Positions 62,617 through 64,000 of a stretch of DNA of 64,000 bases are shown one piece after another. This stretch comes from Patella vulgata (lineage: Eukaryota > Mollusca > Gastropoda > Patellidae): the NCBI RefSeq assembly GCF_932274485.2, contig NC_065881.2, positions 48,308,702 through 48,372,701 on the forward strand, given 5' to 3'. The notes below the pieces were generated by a model. It saw only the letters and a list, made by a program, of their open reading frames with translations. It searched no databases and was not told the origin of the DNA. The first letter of the stretch is position 1. Each line of letters opens with the position of its first letter. The translations under genes were made by a program, and so were the position numbers.

Positions 62617-62986
62617 AAATGAAATGAAATGGGGTTTAACGTCCTAGTGTTCTGCTCCTATACTGGGCTAATGAAGACGGGCATACGCCATACAGTGTGC
62701 TATGAGGGAAATTTTTCCCGGGCAGCGGCACTATCGCCTACTCTTATATCGAATTCCAACTGCCAGGGGATCTTTTACGTGCATTCCAATATAAACACGA
62801 CACCTCGGTTTTTCGTCCCATCCGAACGACTAGACAGCTGTCCTTGTCAGGCTCTCCGTCCTGCATCTCTGACAAGAGGGAACCACGCCGGAAAATCTGG
62901 ATGAACTTTCTCGGCCAATGCAGGGATCGAACACCCGACCTCCAGGCTAGCGAGCCAGCGCCTTACCCTCTTAGCCACGCGATCCC
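62617..62986 (-). mobile_element. SINE-A, full length with perfect target duplication
   Basis: 370 bp in reverse orientation. The tRNA-like head lies at the high-coordinate end: A box TGGCTAAGAGGG (complement of 62966-62977) and B box TGTTCGATCCC (complement of 62923-62933), both close to RNA polymerase III consensus. The body follows, then GACGTTAAACCCCAT and (ATTTC)n at the low end. A perfect 15-bp duplication CATCCGAAACCATAG flanks it (62602-62616, 62987-63001). This is the reference copy for the SINE-A calls elsewhere in the window and the youngest looking one. Confidence 0.92.
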
Positions 62987-63001
62987 CATCCGAAACCATA
63001 G

Positions 63002-64000
63002 AGTACACGACTGGTTTTAAAAACGTTCATTGTGTCTTAAATATTAGATATTATGGTCCTATATTTTCACGGCAAGAAAACATCATTACTATTTATTGAA
63101 ATGGGCCAATATTTAAATCCAATTTGTGTTTTTAGTTTCGACTATTACGGAACATATTAAGTTCGAGGTATAACTGCTTTAAACATACGATATAGGGGTT
63201 GGTTTTCTGGGCCTGTGCCCTTTGGTCATGACAAGGTGTACTATTCTTTATTTGTTTTAAAATGATTCCACGCCAATTTCAGATAGACTCACGCGCATTG
63301 GCACAACCACTAAAGAGAGGAAATTAAAGCAAAATCGAGTACTTACTGTGTTGATGAAATGTCGAAGTAAATGAAGATGTCGTTTGTATGTTGTTAACTC
63401 ATGTTTATTCCAATCCTGTTCATAATTTATCGTTACCTATGCCACACGGGGAGTGATAACGATGGCGACAGTCTCATTTGACCAAGAATACACGGAAAAC
63501 GCTTATATATTTATAACAAGACACACAAAGTGATCGATATCTCCAAACATTATGACAGGTATGATCGAGGCTATTTATCGATCAATTAAAACTTCGTGAT
63601 TCTTTTTTCTTATTTAAACGATTCCGTGTCTGTTTTTCTGTTATCTCAAAGACATAACGAAGTTAGATTACTTATATAACACAGAAAAGGAATCTCCATA
63701 GACTATGGAACATAACGTTAATTTGAATAGTTAAGCATGCATTATGCAAGAGCTAAATCTGCCTATTGCAGGTTTTTCTTTAGGCCTGAAATGTTATCTA
63801 AATTCTTAATTAGACATTAATTAACTTATCCAGACCATAATTAACTCTCGATGGCATCGCTAGCGGAGAATTCAATCGCTAAAATCTCGGTTCATAGTGG
63901 ATCAATTTGACTGAAATATTCGGCAAATTCCCTTTACAGTATCTAATTTTTAACTATTTTTGTGAGAACTGCCACATCTTTATCTAATCTCCTAGACTGT
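63002..64000. other. Window end; no feature recognised
   Basis: AT-rich sequence with no coding exon, RNA gene or repeat end that can be supported by reading. Confidence 0.4.

Noticed and set aside
62923-62980. tRNA gene
   Set aside because: A and B boxes are present, but they belong to the head of a SINE with body, tail and target duplication; no cloverleaf is kept.

Overview
The window reads as intron-rich invertebrate nuclear DNA, AT-rich and full of short interspersed repeats. The proteins and the repeats (tRNA-derived SINEs, TACGCCCACATT elements, Tc1 and hAT transposons) fit a lophotrochozoan, most likely a mollusc; that assignment is inference from gene and repeat style, with no species-level evidence. 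Nothing bacterial or viral is present.

Three host genes can be assembled exon by exon with conserved splice sites and consistent phases. (1) An HMG20A-like HMG-box gene lies on the + strand (1156-6170, nine coding exons, 353 aa). (2) A calpain-5-like gene lies on the + strand (13785-29210, twelve coding exons, 631 aa); its active-site cysteine is threonine, so it is a predicted pseudoprotease. (3) An ADAM10/Kuzbanian-like metalloprotease lies on the - strand (52481-32911, fourteen coding exons, 734 aa) with an intact zinc motif. CAPN5 and ADAM10 converge tail to tail. ADAM10 intron 9 has AT-AC ends and matches the U12-type (minor spliceosome) consensus.

Layout: 1-1137 is upstream or 5' UTR sequence of HMG20A; 1138-6170 is HMG20A, with a repeat block, a perfect hAT MITE and a SINE in its introns; 6235-9439 is a decayed DNA transposon with long inverted ends, starting 64 bp after the HMG20A stop; 9440-13760 is intergenic with an inverted/tandem repeat cluster and a SINE; 13761-29210 is CAPN5, whose introns hold SINEs, minisatellites and a 315-bp tandem duplication; 29211-32910 is the convergent 3' region; 32911-52481 is ADAM10, with three related Tc1 elements and a large foldback in its introns; 52482-64000 is gene-free as far as can be seen, with a Tc1 relic, a compound ACCGACT-repeat element, and an intact SINE with a perfect 15-bp target duplication.

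The three genes do not form a pathway. HMG20A is a chromatin/transcription factor, CAPN5 an intracellular calpain-fold protein, and ADAM10 a membrane sheddase (Notch pathway in other animals). Most of the remaining structure is transposable elements and their remains.
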